Assembly: GCF_035582795.1 (NCBI RefSeq) | Contig: NC_134370.1 | Span: 55,353,501 to 55,417,500, forward strand | Length of the DNA: 64,000 bases | From: Mycteria americana | Lineage: Eukaryota; Chordata; Aves; Ciconiiformes; Ciconiidae | Direction: 5' to 3' | In this document: in pieces, positions 50,178 through 63,412 of the stretch | Position numbering within the stretch: position 1 is the stretch's first letter | Layout: each line of letters opens with the position of its first letter | Translations under genes and position numbers: made by a program | The notes under the pieces: model-generated | Database searches by the model: none | The model's input: the letters and a program-made list of their open reading frames with translations, nothing else | What the model was told of the DNA's origin: nothing

Positions 50178-51671
50178 AACCATTACTTTTTCAGGGTTAA
50201 TTTGAAATTACACACTACCCGCATCACATTGAAAGATCATGAGAGTCTGTATGTGAATATTATTGACAATTGAAAACTAACTACAATCTTTTCATGCACC
50301 CTTCTGCAGCCCTCCCCAGTTGTGATTCATGAGAATCAATATAAGTTGTGCTTTCTGGAAAAGAGGACTTGAGAACTTGATTCTAAATGTGGTGCATATT
50401 TGTCTAAGCCATAAAAATACTATGGAAGGAGAGGCCCAAGGCTAAAATAGCAGGTGTTTTTCAAGCTAGAATTGAAATCCATTGGTGGCACTGCATGGGG
50501 GAAGCTTGCACAGTATCTTCCTGAACTCTGTTTGATTTAAGCAAGTGTTGGCAATCCTTATTTTCATGGAGCTAAGATTATCTATCAATTTTTTTCAATA
50601 AATTATAAAAAATATCAATTATAATCAGGCCTTTTCATGTTAAAAAAAATTGCTGGGCTTCCTGACAGTTAGAAAAATCTGATAATTTCTTGGATACAAG
50701 CAAGAGTTAGTATAAAATTGCAGATCTTTTCTAAGTGTTTTAGGCAGTGGCTTTATGATTGTGAAGTCTGTCAGGTTTTTTTAATGGCTCACATTTCAGT
50801 ATCAGAACCTATGGGTGGCATCAGGTGTCTAAGTTTTGCACCATTTAAACCTGGCAGCTGTTTAATTTACCTTTGTTGCATAATGAAACCTTCTTGGAAT
50901 AAAAAGGGAAATTTTCAATAAGATTAGTCAGAGCAAGATCACTAGATGCCACTTTAGCTGCATTACACAGTTCTTCATAGCGTTTCACTGAGTATAGGTA
51001 ACAATTTCAAAGGGAGAGATTCTCTAGGTTTCTGAATTCTTCGTGCTCCTCAGCCAGTAAGGAAAGACCAGAAACTCGGCTGACAGCAAGCATAAAATGA
51101 GTGAAACAGGAGGCAACAGCTCACCACGTATAACTGCCAATCTTAATGGGGGAAGTGACTACAGCACCCTAGGGTAGGGTGGTGAGGGTGATCCTAGTCC
51201 TCTGGGTCACTGCTAAGTAGGAAGGATTGTAGCATTCCCCAGGTTGCTGGCATCCGTTATAGCCAAAGCATAACTACAACAGCAGGCAATTTGTAGTATT
51301 CTTCCAATTCCTCTTGCCTCCCTACCTAGCAGAAATTTGCTAGAGCAAAGAATAATGTACCCATTTTAACAAGATTTCTTGCAGTTCTTGCACTAAGCAG
51401 TGCCTTTCTCCTGGCCGCAAGGAAGGGTACTGTCCGGGCTGATTGCTCTCTTTCATGACACTCTTCATCAGTTGTTGATTTACTTATAGGCACTGCTAAG
51501 CAGTGCTCGGGATGGTCAACATGAAGATTCTTCCTGTAATCATGACTGAAGGTTTACCCCATAATTTCTTACCCATGTTTATGTCGTTCTGGAGGTAGAT
51601 TGTATTTTCAGGTGCTATTAAACAATTACATTTCAAAAGGATCAGGAATGTATCTTTCCTTTTTTTAAGCA

Positions 51672-51945
51672 GAGCATGGCCAGACTCTTCTCAGCGGTGC
51701 TCAGTGACAGGACAACAGGCAATGGGCACAAACTGAAACACATTAAATTCCATCTAAACGTAAGAAAACACTTTACTGTGAGGGTGACTGAATGCTGGAA
51801 TAGGTTGTTGAGAGTGATTGTGGAGTCTCCGTTCTTGGAGACATGGCCCTGGGCAACGCGCTCTAGTTGACCCTGCTTGAGCAGGGGCGTTGGACTACAT
51901 GTAATGTAGGTGTCTTCCAACCTCAACTATTCCGTGATTCTATAA
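51672..51945 (+). mobile_element. CR1 LINE, 5'-truncated 3' end
   Basis: The plus strand shows the C-terminal end of the CR1 pol reading frame (LFSAVLSDRTTGNGHKLKH, later FTVRVTECWNRL and VVESP-like residues). Then come the 3' UTR signature ending in GTTGGACTA and CTTCCAACCTCAACTATTC, and a degenerate octamer tail (ATTCCGTGATTCTATAATT). It is truncated at the 5' end, as most CR1 copies are. The frame is broken after about 55 codons relative to a CR1 consensus, so the copy is dead. No clear target-site duplication is seen, which is usual for CR1. Confidence 0.93.
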
Positions 51946-54900
51946 TTAGACCATCTTCTTTAATGCAGCCATCATACGATTTATGCCTTTGACTTTGAGA
52001 TTGGATAACTGTAAGTGAATCAACTTAGAGGGCAAGGCCTCATGACCACTGAGAGTATGAAGCTGTTAGAGATTCATAGCCTAACGGTGCAAACGAGGTA
52101 ACTAAAATCAAAGAAATGACATGAGTGTTTCATGTCTATCCTGACTTGGGTGTATTTGAGGAGGAATCTGAAAGAGTTGGGCTGACTATATGTTACCATC
52201 CTGGAATTGCCCTACATGAAAGACCACATCTCTCCCTCTCCGTTCTGCACAGTGAGCAGCAGAGGTGACTGAGCTAGCTGCCGTGCCACTGGCAGAACTG
52301 TCTGCCAGCATCTCTCCCCACTGCCACATCTTCCCCTCTGGTCTTGAATAGGCAGGTATTGTTAACTCAAGCTAGTCTATAAAGCTGCAGGAGTTTCACA
52401 GCAGAGAGATGTTGCTGAGAAGATTCTCTTTGGAATTAGCAGGGTGTTTTTATTCTTTCAAATGTTCTGAGGACAAGCACTATGTGTTGCTTGCTGCACA
52501 GTGTTTGCAGGCATTACTGGTTTATGAAAGGGTAATTTTAAAGAACGAGAAAGATCACAAGTATTCTGGTTGAAAACATTCTTTGTCTTTGTACATTCCA
52601 AATAAACACAATTTAAAGTTCAGCTTCCTTAGACTCTGTTTTCTCCCCCTAAATGTTAGAGATTAAGTGTCATTCAGATGTACTGGAATATTTCCCCTCT
52701 TTTCAAAAGCTACCCATACAGAAATGTTTGGCTCCCCTTCAAATGGAACAGTATAAAAAGAATAACGAACTGCTGAGCACACAGGTTAGCAACAGTTGCA
52801 CTTTAAAATGATTGATACTTTAAACTGACTGGGGGACTGAGTTTATACTTGCGAAAATGGAACAACAGGTACAGCAGAGAGGCCATAAAAATCAGGTTTA
52901 CACTATGACTGGACAGACTCATGAAATGTGATTAGATTATCAGCAATAAAACTTGCACAGATCATGGAGTTAAACATATTTGTACAGAGAGGCCCCAGCC
53001 GTACTGGCTTGGAGTAGCACACTTGTTTAACAAAGAATTTGCAAACAAAAGAGCTACTTAAAAAGGTAGATGCAGAAAACTAGAGATTTTGATGTTATGC
53101 TTCCAAATGTGAGCAGAATGGTTTTTTTTTAACTTTTAAATATGCTTTTCAAATTCCTTTCAGTGGATAGCAGTTCTGAAAAAAAAAAAAATTAAGCAAA
53201 TAATTGATCAGTAATTTTTAATGTTATTCCTATGACATTGGAAATAGTTGTATGTATTACCTATTTCAAATGTTAGAGCCTTAATTAAAACTGAGTATGT
53301 ATTTAGCCAGCCCTACCAGTATAAAGTTACATGAAGCATTAATACACCAAGACCCACCTTCCCTATACTACCAGGAAAATGATCCCCTTTCTTATCTTTT
53401 CAGTGTTGCAAGCTCTTTTATCCATTTCTTTTACAAGCTGCTGTTGCCACGATTCCCCTTCATGAGTCTCGACAGCTGACTCAAGTTGATGGCCACACTT
53501 CCACTGACTGCTGTAGAGTAACTGCCAAACCTGTTTCATACTGTAAGACTGGTGCTATCTGTAACTCTCAATTTCTGAATTTGCTCCTAATTTGTATATC
53601 TTTTCATTATGCATATGTTATTGTGGAAATCATACATGTGTAAAGTGTGGACAGAAAAAAAATCTTTGCTTTCTTTTTTGCTCTTTTGCTGAAAGTCAAA
53701 TCTGTAGGAGTTAATGCACAGCAGAACTCTTTTGCACAGCATGGCTAAAGGAAGTGAAAAGGACTATGTTTTAAAAGTAAACTTTACTACAAAAAAAGGA
53801 GGAAAAAATGAGCTGAGGATGCTAATCAAACAGTAGAAAAAGCCCTTAAGGAGGTATGATGGTGTCGAATGTGTGATACAGGCCAGGTTTTGACTGAGGA
53901 AAGAAAGGTCGTGTTAGTTAAAACACACAAGGTGTGGGCCCAGAAGCAGAGATTATTGGCAGTAGTTATTGTGTTTTGCGGACAATAGGAAGCAGGGTTT
54001 TGACTGGCCATCTGGTCTGCACTCTATAGCTACAGCTGTGCTAGCTAGCTTAGAGGAGGAGCTGCAGCTGTGTAATGAATACATACAGCCTAGGAGGGTG
54101 TGATATTTATGGCAAAGATAAGAATTGATGAAAAAGTAGGACTGGACATGCTTTAGGTTTGAGATGTCATTTCAAATCCTGTTGTCTATGATTCAATGCT
54201 GGACATTTCCTTCAAACATTCGGAGACCTGAAATAAGAGATCTGATTCATAACTTCGCTGTAGTGTGCATAAATACAAATGTTAGGAATTAGTATACAGT
54301 TGCCCAGGTCCAATTGTTCTAAACATAGTTATACAGGCACAGAATTTTTCTGCTGAGCAGAATGATCAGGTGTTTGATAGCTTAGTAACTAAGAATTAGG
54401 AATTTCTTTTAGATAGCTCGGAACTCTGAACACCTTGAGCACAATTCAGTTTATATTATTCATGGCAATGAATCAGACTCAGAATTAGAGATGGTCTGGG
54501 TAGAACAACAAATTGTCATCACACAACATCTTCACTGATGTAACTTGTTGGTATTTATATTTTAGTAGAAAAAATACAGTTTTTTTAAATGGGACTTTTT
54601 TACATTTACACAAATATATATACAGCAGATGTTAAACACATTCTATATACTGTCCCTTCTACAGAGATGGTGAATAAAGAATTTGAATATAACTTTCTAA
54701 AGATATACTTTTCCCTAGAGGATGTTATTTAGCTGCCACAGGTAAAGCTATTTGCGATGGCTCATATAGTGGTAGAGTAGTATTAACCTGCCCACCAGTT
54801 ACTAGCAGACAGGAGCTAACATGCAGTTGCCACAGCACACGGTACCAGCAAGAAGTTAGCCTGTAACTGGGTGGAAGAAGAATTGCCAGCAAGATTTCCT

Positions 54901-57591
54901 CATTTTTGCCTTGTAAAAGAAATGTACATTGGATGGTAGGTACTGCCTTGGAAAAAATACTCAGCCAGAAGCCCTTGAATAGGGAATTAGTCACATTCCT
55001 GGTTGCTTTTCCTGTGCCCAGGAGAGTTTGTGGCAAGAACAGACAAGTGTGAAAAACTTTGATAATAAATCCAGAGATAACATTCATCTGAAGAGTTGGT
55101 GTCCCTGGAGCATGGAGGGAAAATGTTATTCTCTAGTATTCCTTAGAACACTCAAAGCAAATGGGTATTATTCTGCCTATGAACACATTCTCAGAAATCC
55201 AATTTTATTAAGTGTTACTGCCTTAAGAAGTACTGTAAGAGAGTTAACACCCTATGCCTTCAAGAAAAAAATGGGCCACAGTAAATCCTTAGATATAAGG
55301 GTGGATGTAAGTAGCTGGCATTTGTTTCTAATTTGCGTTTATCTTATTTCATTGCAAATTTTAATTCATCTCTTCCAAATGAATATGGAACATTTCATTT
55401 GCTGATCTTTTGCATTAATGTGGTCAATATAATTGGAGCTGAAGTGAGCTGTTTGCCAGACTTTCTAACTGCTGCCAAGAAAAACTTGGGTGTCATTTTA
55501 GAAAAATCCATGGGTGGAGGAGGAGGAGATCATGACCATCTGTCTATGCATCAAAGGCTAAATCATTATAGGGGAAAAATAACTTCTCTGTTGTGTTTGC
55601 CAGCCATGTTCCCCTTTAAAGTAAGTTCAGTTAGTAACTTTTGAAGATAAACATTTTCAAAATTGTCCTGTGGGCTCAAACATTTCTTGGAAGGAAGTTG
55701 GGGAAAAATTTAAAGGACAAAACTGCACAATTTGGAAGTGAATGAGATAACGGGAGGATAACATTAGAGGAAAAGTATACAGGCTCCCTGGAATCTTCCC
55801 AAATGCTTTCTGTTGCACCTCTTTCAGTTCCACAACCTAACAAGTATATAGAAAAGGAAGCACATAGTCTCTTTCTTGTCCTGCAGACAAATTACACACA
55901 TTACATGCCCCATAGCACTTCCAGACTTCTTGACTTAACATTTAACAAAGGGACAACAGACTAACAGCATTTGAAAGACATGACAGTAAATATGCACCTG
56001 CACCTACTTCAGCCTTGGAACTTCTGTTGTCAGTCAGGATAATAGTCTGAAAATTAAACATTCTGCAAAATAAATTGCATAGAGAAGAGGGGCATTATCT
56101 GTAGTATGCTAATACTTTGCTGTTTTTATTTGTTTGGGTTTTTTTTTATTTAATGCACTGCAAAATTAAAATCTTGGCATCATGCTGAAATCCATCATAA
56201 GGAGCTAAACTATGAATGTCTCTGAAAAACCATCAGTCCTTCAAACCAGGAGTCACTATTGCAGGAGTGCTGTGAGCTCCTTTATCAGTAGTCACTGTGA
56301 CATAAACGTCTCTCTGATGAGAGTGAAATGACAACAAATTGAAAATGCCAGTAACCATGGAAGTTCTGTTTAGACTGCCACTTCCAGCATTGCTACTGTT
56401 CTTGTTGAGTCTGCTATAGTAACCACTTTAGTTCCCATAAGTTCCACCTTCTAGCATACTCCCTCATCAAAATATTTGCATTTTGTAGGGTATGACATCT
56501 AAGTCCAGACATTGTTAGTTAAAAATATTGCTCTGGCTTCTCTGAGCAGGAAACCTTCATAGTGTCAGTCTTCAAAGGAAAGATTTACAGTTCTTATCAG
56601 GAGTTTGGGCTTTTTCTTTGTATTGAGATTTTGAATTCTCTCCTCCTTTGAAGATAAGAAACCCCTGCTATCACAGACTTTATCTGAATACGAATAGGTC
56701 TCTGGATTTGATAAACTGTTTAGGACTACTAGGATCAAATCCTAAATACGTGCACATTGAGAGTTCAAAAGGTGAATTAATTTCACCTTTGTATGCTTGC
56801 TATTTTTGATTCCTATCTTTCCTGATAATAAGTAGTAAAATTTTAAAATGTAATTTTAAAAATTTTGGGCTTTTTGGAGTTATACTTCATGTTCTGCTCC
56901 AACATTTTACAACTAGAAAAAATATTTTACAGGCAGATCAGGGTGTGACATGGAAAAATGATCTATTGGTCATTTTTAATAAATGCAAAACCAAGAACAA
57001 GTGAATTTTTTAGATGCAATCAAATGTCAATAGCATGTTTCATGTACTTGAAATGGAACAAACACAATTTTAGTTTGTAGTACATTCTGAACAGAGAGCT
57101 ACAGCATTCCACCACATCTGGAATCTTTGAAGAGATATATATACTACAAGTTTCTTTCTAACAGTAACTACAAAGTATTAGCTCAGCCTCAGGTAATAAA
57201 ATGCCAGCATGAAGATAGATGGAAAAATATAACTGCGTAACTAAGATTTTTAAGATGTATTGACAATTCAGACAAATTATCCTTTTACATTATCAAAGTT
57301 GAATGATACCTTGAAAAAGAACTCAAAATCTGGAAGTTCTCTATAAAATCAAATTCAGTTCACTGCAATGATACAGCTGAGTTTGCTAAAATGTTTGTTT
57401 GCATCAGGCTTCTTGCTTGAATTGTATGTTAATCATCTTTTTAAGCCTTTAGTCTTTAAGTTAACAGTGCAACAGGATTTGTGTATTTAAAAAAAAATCA
57501 AAGGTTAAAAGAGTAAAACCTAGTAATTAAGCACTCCTGTAACACTTGCAGAAACCTGGTGGTAAAGAATGAATTTGTTTCATTGTAATGA

Positions 57592-57611
57592 AAAGTATAT
57601 ATATATACTTT
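57592..57611. repeat. 20-bp perfect AT-rich palindrome
   Basis: AAAGTATATATATATACTTT is its own reverse complement and is followed by TATATATA. It could extrude as a cruciform. It is probably a chance product of a TA repeat. Confidence 0.9.
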
Positions 57612-57692
57612 ATATATACAGAACATTCTCCTAAGGTTTTAAAAAAAAACAAGACTAGATACCTTTCTGCTGTGCCACTGTGTCACAGTCCA

Positions 57693-57717
57693 CGTGGTCA
57701 ACAAATAGTTGACCACG
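57693..57717. repeat. Perfect 10-bp inverted repeat with 5-nt loop
   Basis: CGTGGTCAAC and GTTGACCACG flank the loop AAATA. It has a much higher GC content than its surroundings, so it stands out from the AT-rich background. No T run follows that would suggest a Pol III terminator. Confidence 0.9.
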
Positions 57718-60700
57718 CATAGTAAAATTTATTGTCCGAGCTGAATAATATGATATCCTGTAAAGCAGGAGTGTTAGAAATCTGCATGGAGGATTGAGTT
57801 GGAAAATTGCCAGAAGTTCAAGGGCCACATCTATTTTGCATAAAATGGAGCAGATGGTAGCTGACTTCATCTTTGATACCATGGTACGGTCCACAGAGAT
57901 TATGAATCTCAGCATGAAACGCTCCATTTCTTTCTTGCATTGAACAGGTGATAAAGGAAGATACAACATATCTTGCAGATATTTTGAAATACCTACTTTG
58001 AAAATAGGCTCTATGCTGCATTATTGTTTCTCATCTAGATTTTTCTAGCAAGAGTTCTGTTTTTAGCACCTACAACTAATAGCATACAGTTGGTTCGTAA
58101 CTACTACTAATTGGCAGTTTCTTGGGCATATTATTGGAGCTTTGCCTATGCTGGCCCAGAGATTTACTGTTTCTTAGGAATTCTTTTTGCTATGTTACAC
58201 AAGCATTTAAAAATCTTCCGCGTTATATTTGATCTCTCTGATGCCATTCACAGGCATAAGCAGATCAACCAATAGATCAAATGCCGAGAGTCAGTATTCG
58301 AAATTCTTACACTACTCAAAAAGCTTGTGGGACATTAACATATTGCTAAGGAGAGGATATCTTAGATTGTCCCTGAGGACCATCACCTAATAGCTATTTA
58401 ACATGACATGAGTGTCTAAGACTATGAGCTTTTTTGATTGAGAGTGTAAGAGATTTAGAGCCTAATTCAGCAGATCTTAAATTTAAAAATAGTTCCTCCC
58501 ATATTAAGCAAAGCAAGTAAATATGTAAAAAAATGCTCTAAATAGAAATCTTAATGTGTACATCAAAATTCCAGGAAATCCACACCATTTACATACGCAG
58601 ACTAAGGAAGCATATGATAGAAAAATGTGTTATGGATAGTATTGAATCAGTCACTACTTGTAGACATCGCTGTGCTGCACCATATCAAATTAACACTGGG
58701 TATGATTTGTGATTTAATATAAAGGATCTTAACTGTTTTTAGTTCTATTGCTAAAGTTCAGAAACAAAATACTAATCTGAAAATACTGGTTTTCCAGATT
58801 GAAGAAGGCTAAAGTCTGAAGTCAAAAGACATACAGAATAATTTTGTCAACTGTCCACAACTTGTTCATACAGTGTAAAATCCATTGGATAGCTGATAAT
58901 AAAAATGGTATTCTTTTGTCTTTTGGAAATACTTGTGCATTTTCTGTCATAAGATTTAAAATATAGGTGCAAGAATATTCCTAAACTTCTGGAATATCCA
59001 ACTGCTACATTATATTCAGGGATATTTTACTTTAATCTACTTTGTAGACCTCTACAAAGGCATATATGGGTTATGACAGAGTTTTGGTGCAACTACTTTG
59101 TAAGAAAATAGTTCAAATTTGATTACTGATAACTGATCTGTTAGTAGAAAGATGACCTAGAAAGTAGTTATAACTTGTAATTGCTAGTGCTTCTGTATCT
59201 GTTTCCTTCAAAAAAGGAAAATGGGCAATGTTTTGTCATCCAAAGTTATAACCAGTATTATTCAGCACTTGTGAAGCCCAGCCTTAGCCTGTCTGCTTTG
59301 CTCCAATCTGACTGCACAGAGCAAATGGAAATCTGCCTGGCTTAAATGGTAGAGATTTCATTGGCATTCCTGCACGTCTTTCAGATCCTGCTCCCCTTCT
59401 CCCATGTAGGTGCTGCCAAACAGTGGATATAGCTTTGTAGCTCTGTATTGCTTGTCAAGACCTCTGGCTAAACCTTTAAAAACTGTCTGAGAGCTGAGGG
59501 AAGATCAAATAAATTCTTTATTGGAGCCTTGTGGGGCTGTAGCTCTCACTGTTAGTACTATCCAATTTGTCATGAATAGCTCCAATCTCATGATGTGGTA
59601 ACAGCTACAGAGCCAAAGAGTTGTAGCCATTGCTTCAACTGGACTAGCATTAGAGCTGCTATTATTTGTGTCAGGGTTTGACTCGGTGCAAAACCTAAGG
59701 GGTATCACTGCAAACTAAGGGGTAGTACTATAAGGTTTGCCACTTCTGATGAGAACTGCCCTGCGCCCTGACTAACATTTCAATTTTATAGATGAGAGAA
59801 CATGAGAGAGATCAAATTATTTCTTTCAGTATTACAGACAGTTTAGCATTCAGGAATTTCTGCTCTTGTCCTAATACTGCAATAGGAAAACAAAAAATCA
59901 AGGGGGAAAAAACAGTTAGAAATGATTGCAACTGCATCTTTTTTCTCCCTTTGAGGATTTTGTTTTCAAGCAATGGCTTCCTCTCACAGCTTTTAATACT
60001 TAATTAGTCATTTTCATCAGCATGGAGTTGTTCTAATTTGTTACTTCTATGTTCCAATTATGAAATATGACAGAATTCTAAATATTTAATGGGAATGGGA
60101 TTATTAGCAATGTGCCCTTGTTGCAAGCTGCATTGTTATCCTCTTCAGTATCATAAAATATGTAATGTACCTGTAGCAAAGAGACCTTAGTAGAGCATAC
60201 AGATGGAACTGAATTCCTAAAGCAGTCATAGGTCTGCAAGTGTTATTCTCAAGATCTCAATACAGTCTTTTTAGATTATTATACATGAACACCAGTGAAA
60301 AAAGTATTTCTCCATCATCTTTTTAATACAGTAAGTCCATGTCTTATTCAAAGATATGCTGGTACAAAATGATCACTTTGATTACTCCCTAAAATGGAAA
60401 AGACCATTTAGGTTTTGGTTGGTGTTCATCAACAGAAAGTAAGTTTATGATCTAATATTTTACTGCATGGGATATTTTTCTTGCAAATTATAATGCCCCT
60501 CAGAGTATTCTCTTTGCTCACCATTTTAAACTGATTTTTCTAATATTCTTAGAGAAAGGTCAGACTCTGCTGAAGGTATATAGAGAAATATTCTAATTTG
60601 AAATGGAATAGTACCAAACATTATGTTTTAAGACTTTGAGAACCATGTAATGAGATCTTTTGTTCATGTGTTAAGACACTGAATGAAGATTATAATAATA

Positions 60701-63372
60701 TCTAGTAGTCAGTGCAAGAACACAGGGGTGGAAAGCCTCCTAGATTATTCACTTGGCACTGGTGGTTTTGAAAAGAGATATCCATGGTGTAAGCAAAACA
60801 GGTTTTTGTTTACAAGGTGATGAAAGGAAAAAGAAGGACAAGTACTTTATTGCTCCTAAGGTAAGCTTTTCCCACTAAATGAGTGAAGTCTAGGTTTGCG
60901 GTATATTTGCAATGGTTGAAATTAAAATTTTATTGGCCACTTCAAAAATGTAGCAAATCGGTGTGGGATTTTGATATAAGCGAGATACAAAAATACAACA
61001 GCAGCCTAAAACATTCACTGCTCATAGGCAGATATGCAGAGAAAAGCCTGCAACGTACTTAGGGCTGTGTTACAGATCAAGCTCTACCAATGCTAAACCA
61101 GCTGTGGGAAGGGGAAGATCATGACAAAGTCAGATTTTCTTTATAGAACAGCTGGTGAGACCAACAAAGTTACTCATATGACAGCGAAATAAATTAGCAG
61201 CAACCATAGAGGGAGGCTGTATTAAGAATAAGTAGAATTTATTATATAGTGGTCAAAAAGAATATGAAATTAATTTATTTGTGAGTTGCTGGAGCAAAGT
61301 GAAACACATGGTTCATCTCATGTAGTAAAAGCAGGAGCACTGCCTAATCAGCAAGAAACTACCCACCTTCTTTTCTGCTGCCAGTTGTTCTCAGCTCCAC
61401 CAGAGACAAAGATCAGGTCAGTGGCAGGGTGTCAGTCACTGGTTCCTACAGTCTGCATTGCTCTGTAAATCACAACAGTCCATCTGAGTGCTGCTGCAAA
61501 AGCTGATTTTCATCTCACGCGTATCTTCTCTCACCTCTGTCAAGCTTTGTCACAGACCAGCTGTCTGCTGTGCTCAAGCTTCCATTCAGCCATCTCTTAT
61601 TCTTCTGTATCTTGACCACTGCAGATATAAAGCACACCAAGGGCATTTTTAAAGCTTTTTTCCTCATTAACTGAGGCCCTTCTTCCTCACTGTGTTCTTC
61701 AACTTCATTTTGAGGTTGTGTCTAGCTGACAGCTATACAGCCAGGATAGCATCTAAGCCTTCCACTAGTCAAAAAGACGACTTATTTCAAAGAGCATTCC
61801 TTAAAATTCTCATAATGTACACGTTCTCAATAAACTTTATAAAAAAGTCCAACAAGAGTATCAGAAACCAAGCATAATGTTTGCACTGGAGAGGTGGTTT
61901 CCTTGAAAATGGTGAAAGAATTAAAGTATTTCTCAAATGGTGAGCATGAAGCCTAATTAAGATCTTGTTTTTCACAAAAACATGGAAATCAGGTGCAGGG
62001 TGTTCTTAGCATTGATTGTAACTACTGGGAATTAGGAAATGGAATTAAGTTGCAATATGCTATATATGGATGATTGACTTCTTCAGGGTTGATGAAAAGA
62101 AAAAAGTAGTTAGCCAGAAAGAGTGCTAAATAAATTGTTTTTTTCACTATGAAAAAATTCTGAAGATGCTTTGCCCTACATCTGTATGGAGTAGTTCATA
62201 AAAGAAAACCATAACTCAAGACTGATGTCATTAGAACTATTGCTATTCTGAATCTGCCTTAATTTCTAGTTGCTTAATTTAGTTGCTTCACTCACTTCTC
62301 TTCAGACAGGATTTTAGTTTTTGGCATCTGCTATAGTTTTCTTGGTATCCTCTAAAATTCAAGTTTGGAGGAAAAACGAGGTTGCTGATTTGAAAAACAA
62401 ACATGTCTACAATAAATCTCCTGTAATAAGAGCACAAATAGATTTTATGTTATCATGTGGCTCTTAAATTTGCAGGTACTAGGAATATAAATTTCAATCT
62501 GTGAATATGTAGGACTGTAATTTTTTTAACTCAGTGTTAGAAAACCAGACATAGGCAAACAGTCTGTCCCTCTGCCTGGAAAACATTCCAGTCAGAAGCT
62601 CTATGGTAAGGAGATGCCTAACCACGGAGGGTTAGGCTTAGAACAGTTTTCACTCAGATGAAGATCTGATTAAAAAAAAAAATAAAAACCTTTTTTATTG
62701 TCAAGTGTAGATTTTTATTAGTACTATACAATCTTTCATTTCAGATTTTTTAATTGCTGAGACAGAAGCTATTAAAATAGAAATTATTATCAATCTCAAT
62801 ACTTCTTTTTTCCTTTCAACCTTTGTTTTTTCAGCCTTGAATACCCCCTGAAGCTATATAACTGGAACAGAACTGTTCTACTCTTGGGCAAACCCCCAGA
62901 TTCTTATTTTCTCAGAAATAAACAGTCACTCTTTACATTTGCCTCCCATTCTATCTCCCAGTTTTCCCACAAAAAAAACAGGACTGCATTCTAGCAAACT
63001 AGGATTTCTATAGTTTTAAATAGCTAACTTAAAAAGAATTGAATCCTATTCTATTCCGCTCTGAGGGCTGTCAATCAGAGCCTTACCAACCTACCCACCC
63101 CAGAAAAAAACCCACAACTGAAAAAGTAAAGGAATACAAAAGTTTCCCCTGTACTTTTACATTATCTTTTGATTTTTTCCTAGGTTTGGACACACATACA
63201 TTGCACTTTCATAGCTGTAGTCTATTTTGTTTCCAAAACATTTTCCATTGCTCCTGAAAAGTATAAAATTATGAAGATCCTGATTAGTGCCACAGATATT
63301 AATGATTACTGACACTATTACTGTTTCTGTAAATATTGTGTATTCCATTAATATTGAGCTTTCTACTCAAAG

Positions 63373-63412
63373 ATAACTGATCAGTGCAAAAGGGTACCTA
63401 TAACTGATCAGT
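63373..63412. repeat. Direct repeat of a palindromic 13-mer
   Basis: ATAACTGATCAGT occurs at 63373-63385 and again at 63400-63412. Each copy contains the 10-bp palindrome ACTGATCAGT, and start-to-start spacing is 27 bp. It could be a paired protein-binding site or a small local duplication. Confidence 0.85.

Noticed and set aside
51676-51870. 64-codon plus-strand frame considered as a gene
   Set aside because: It is the decayed C-terminal end of CR1 pol within the annotated CR1 copy.
54725-55405. Adjacent 120-codon minus and 125-codon plus frames
   Set aside because: No recognisable domains; lengths are within chance expectation for a 64-kb window.
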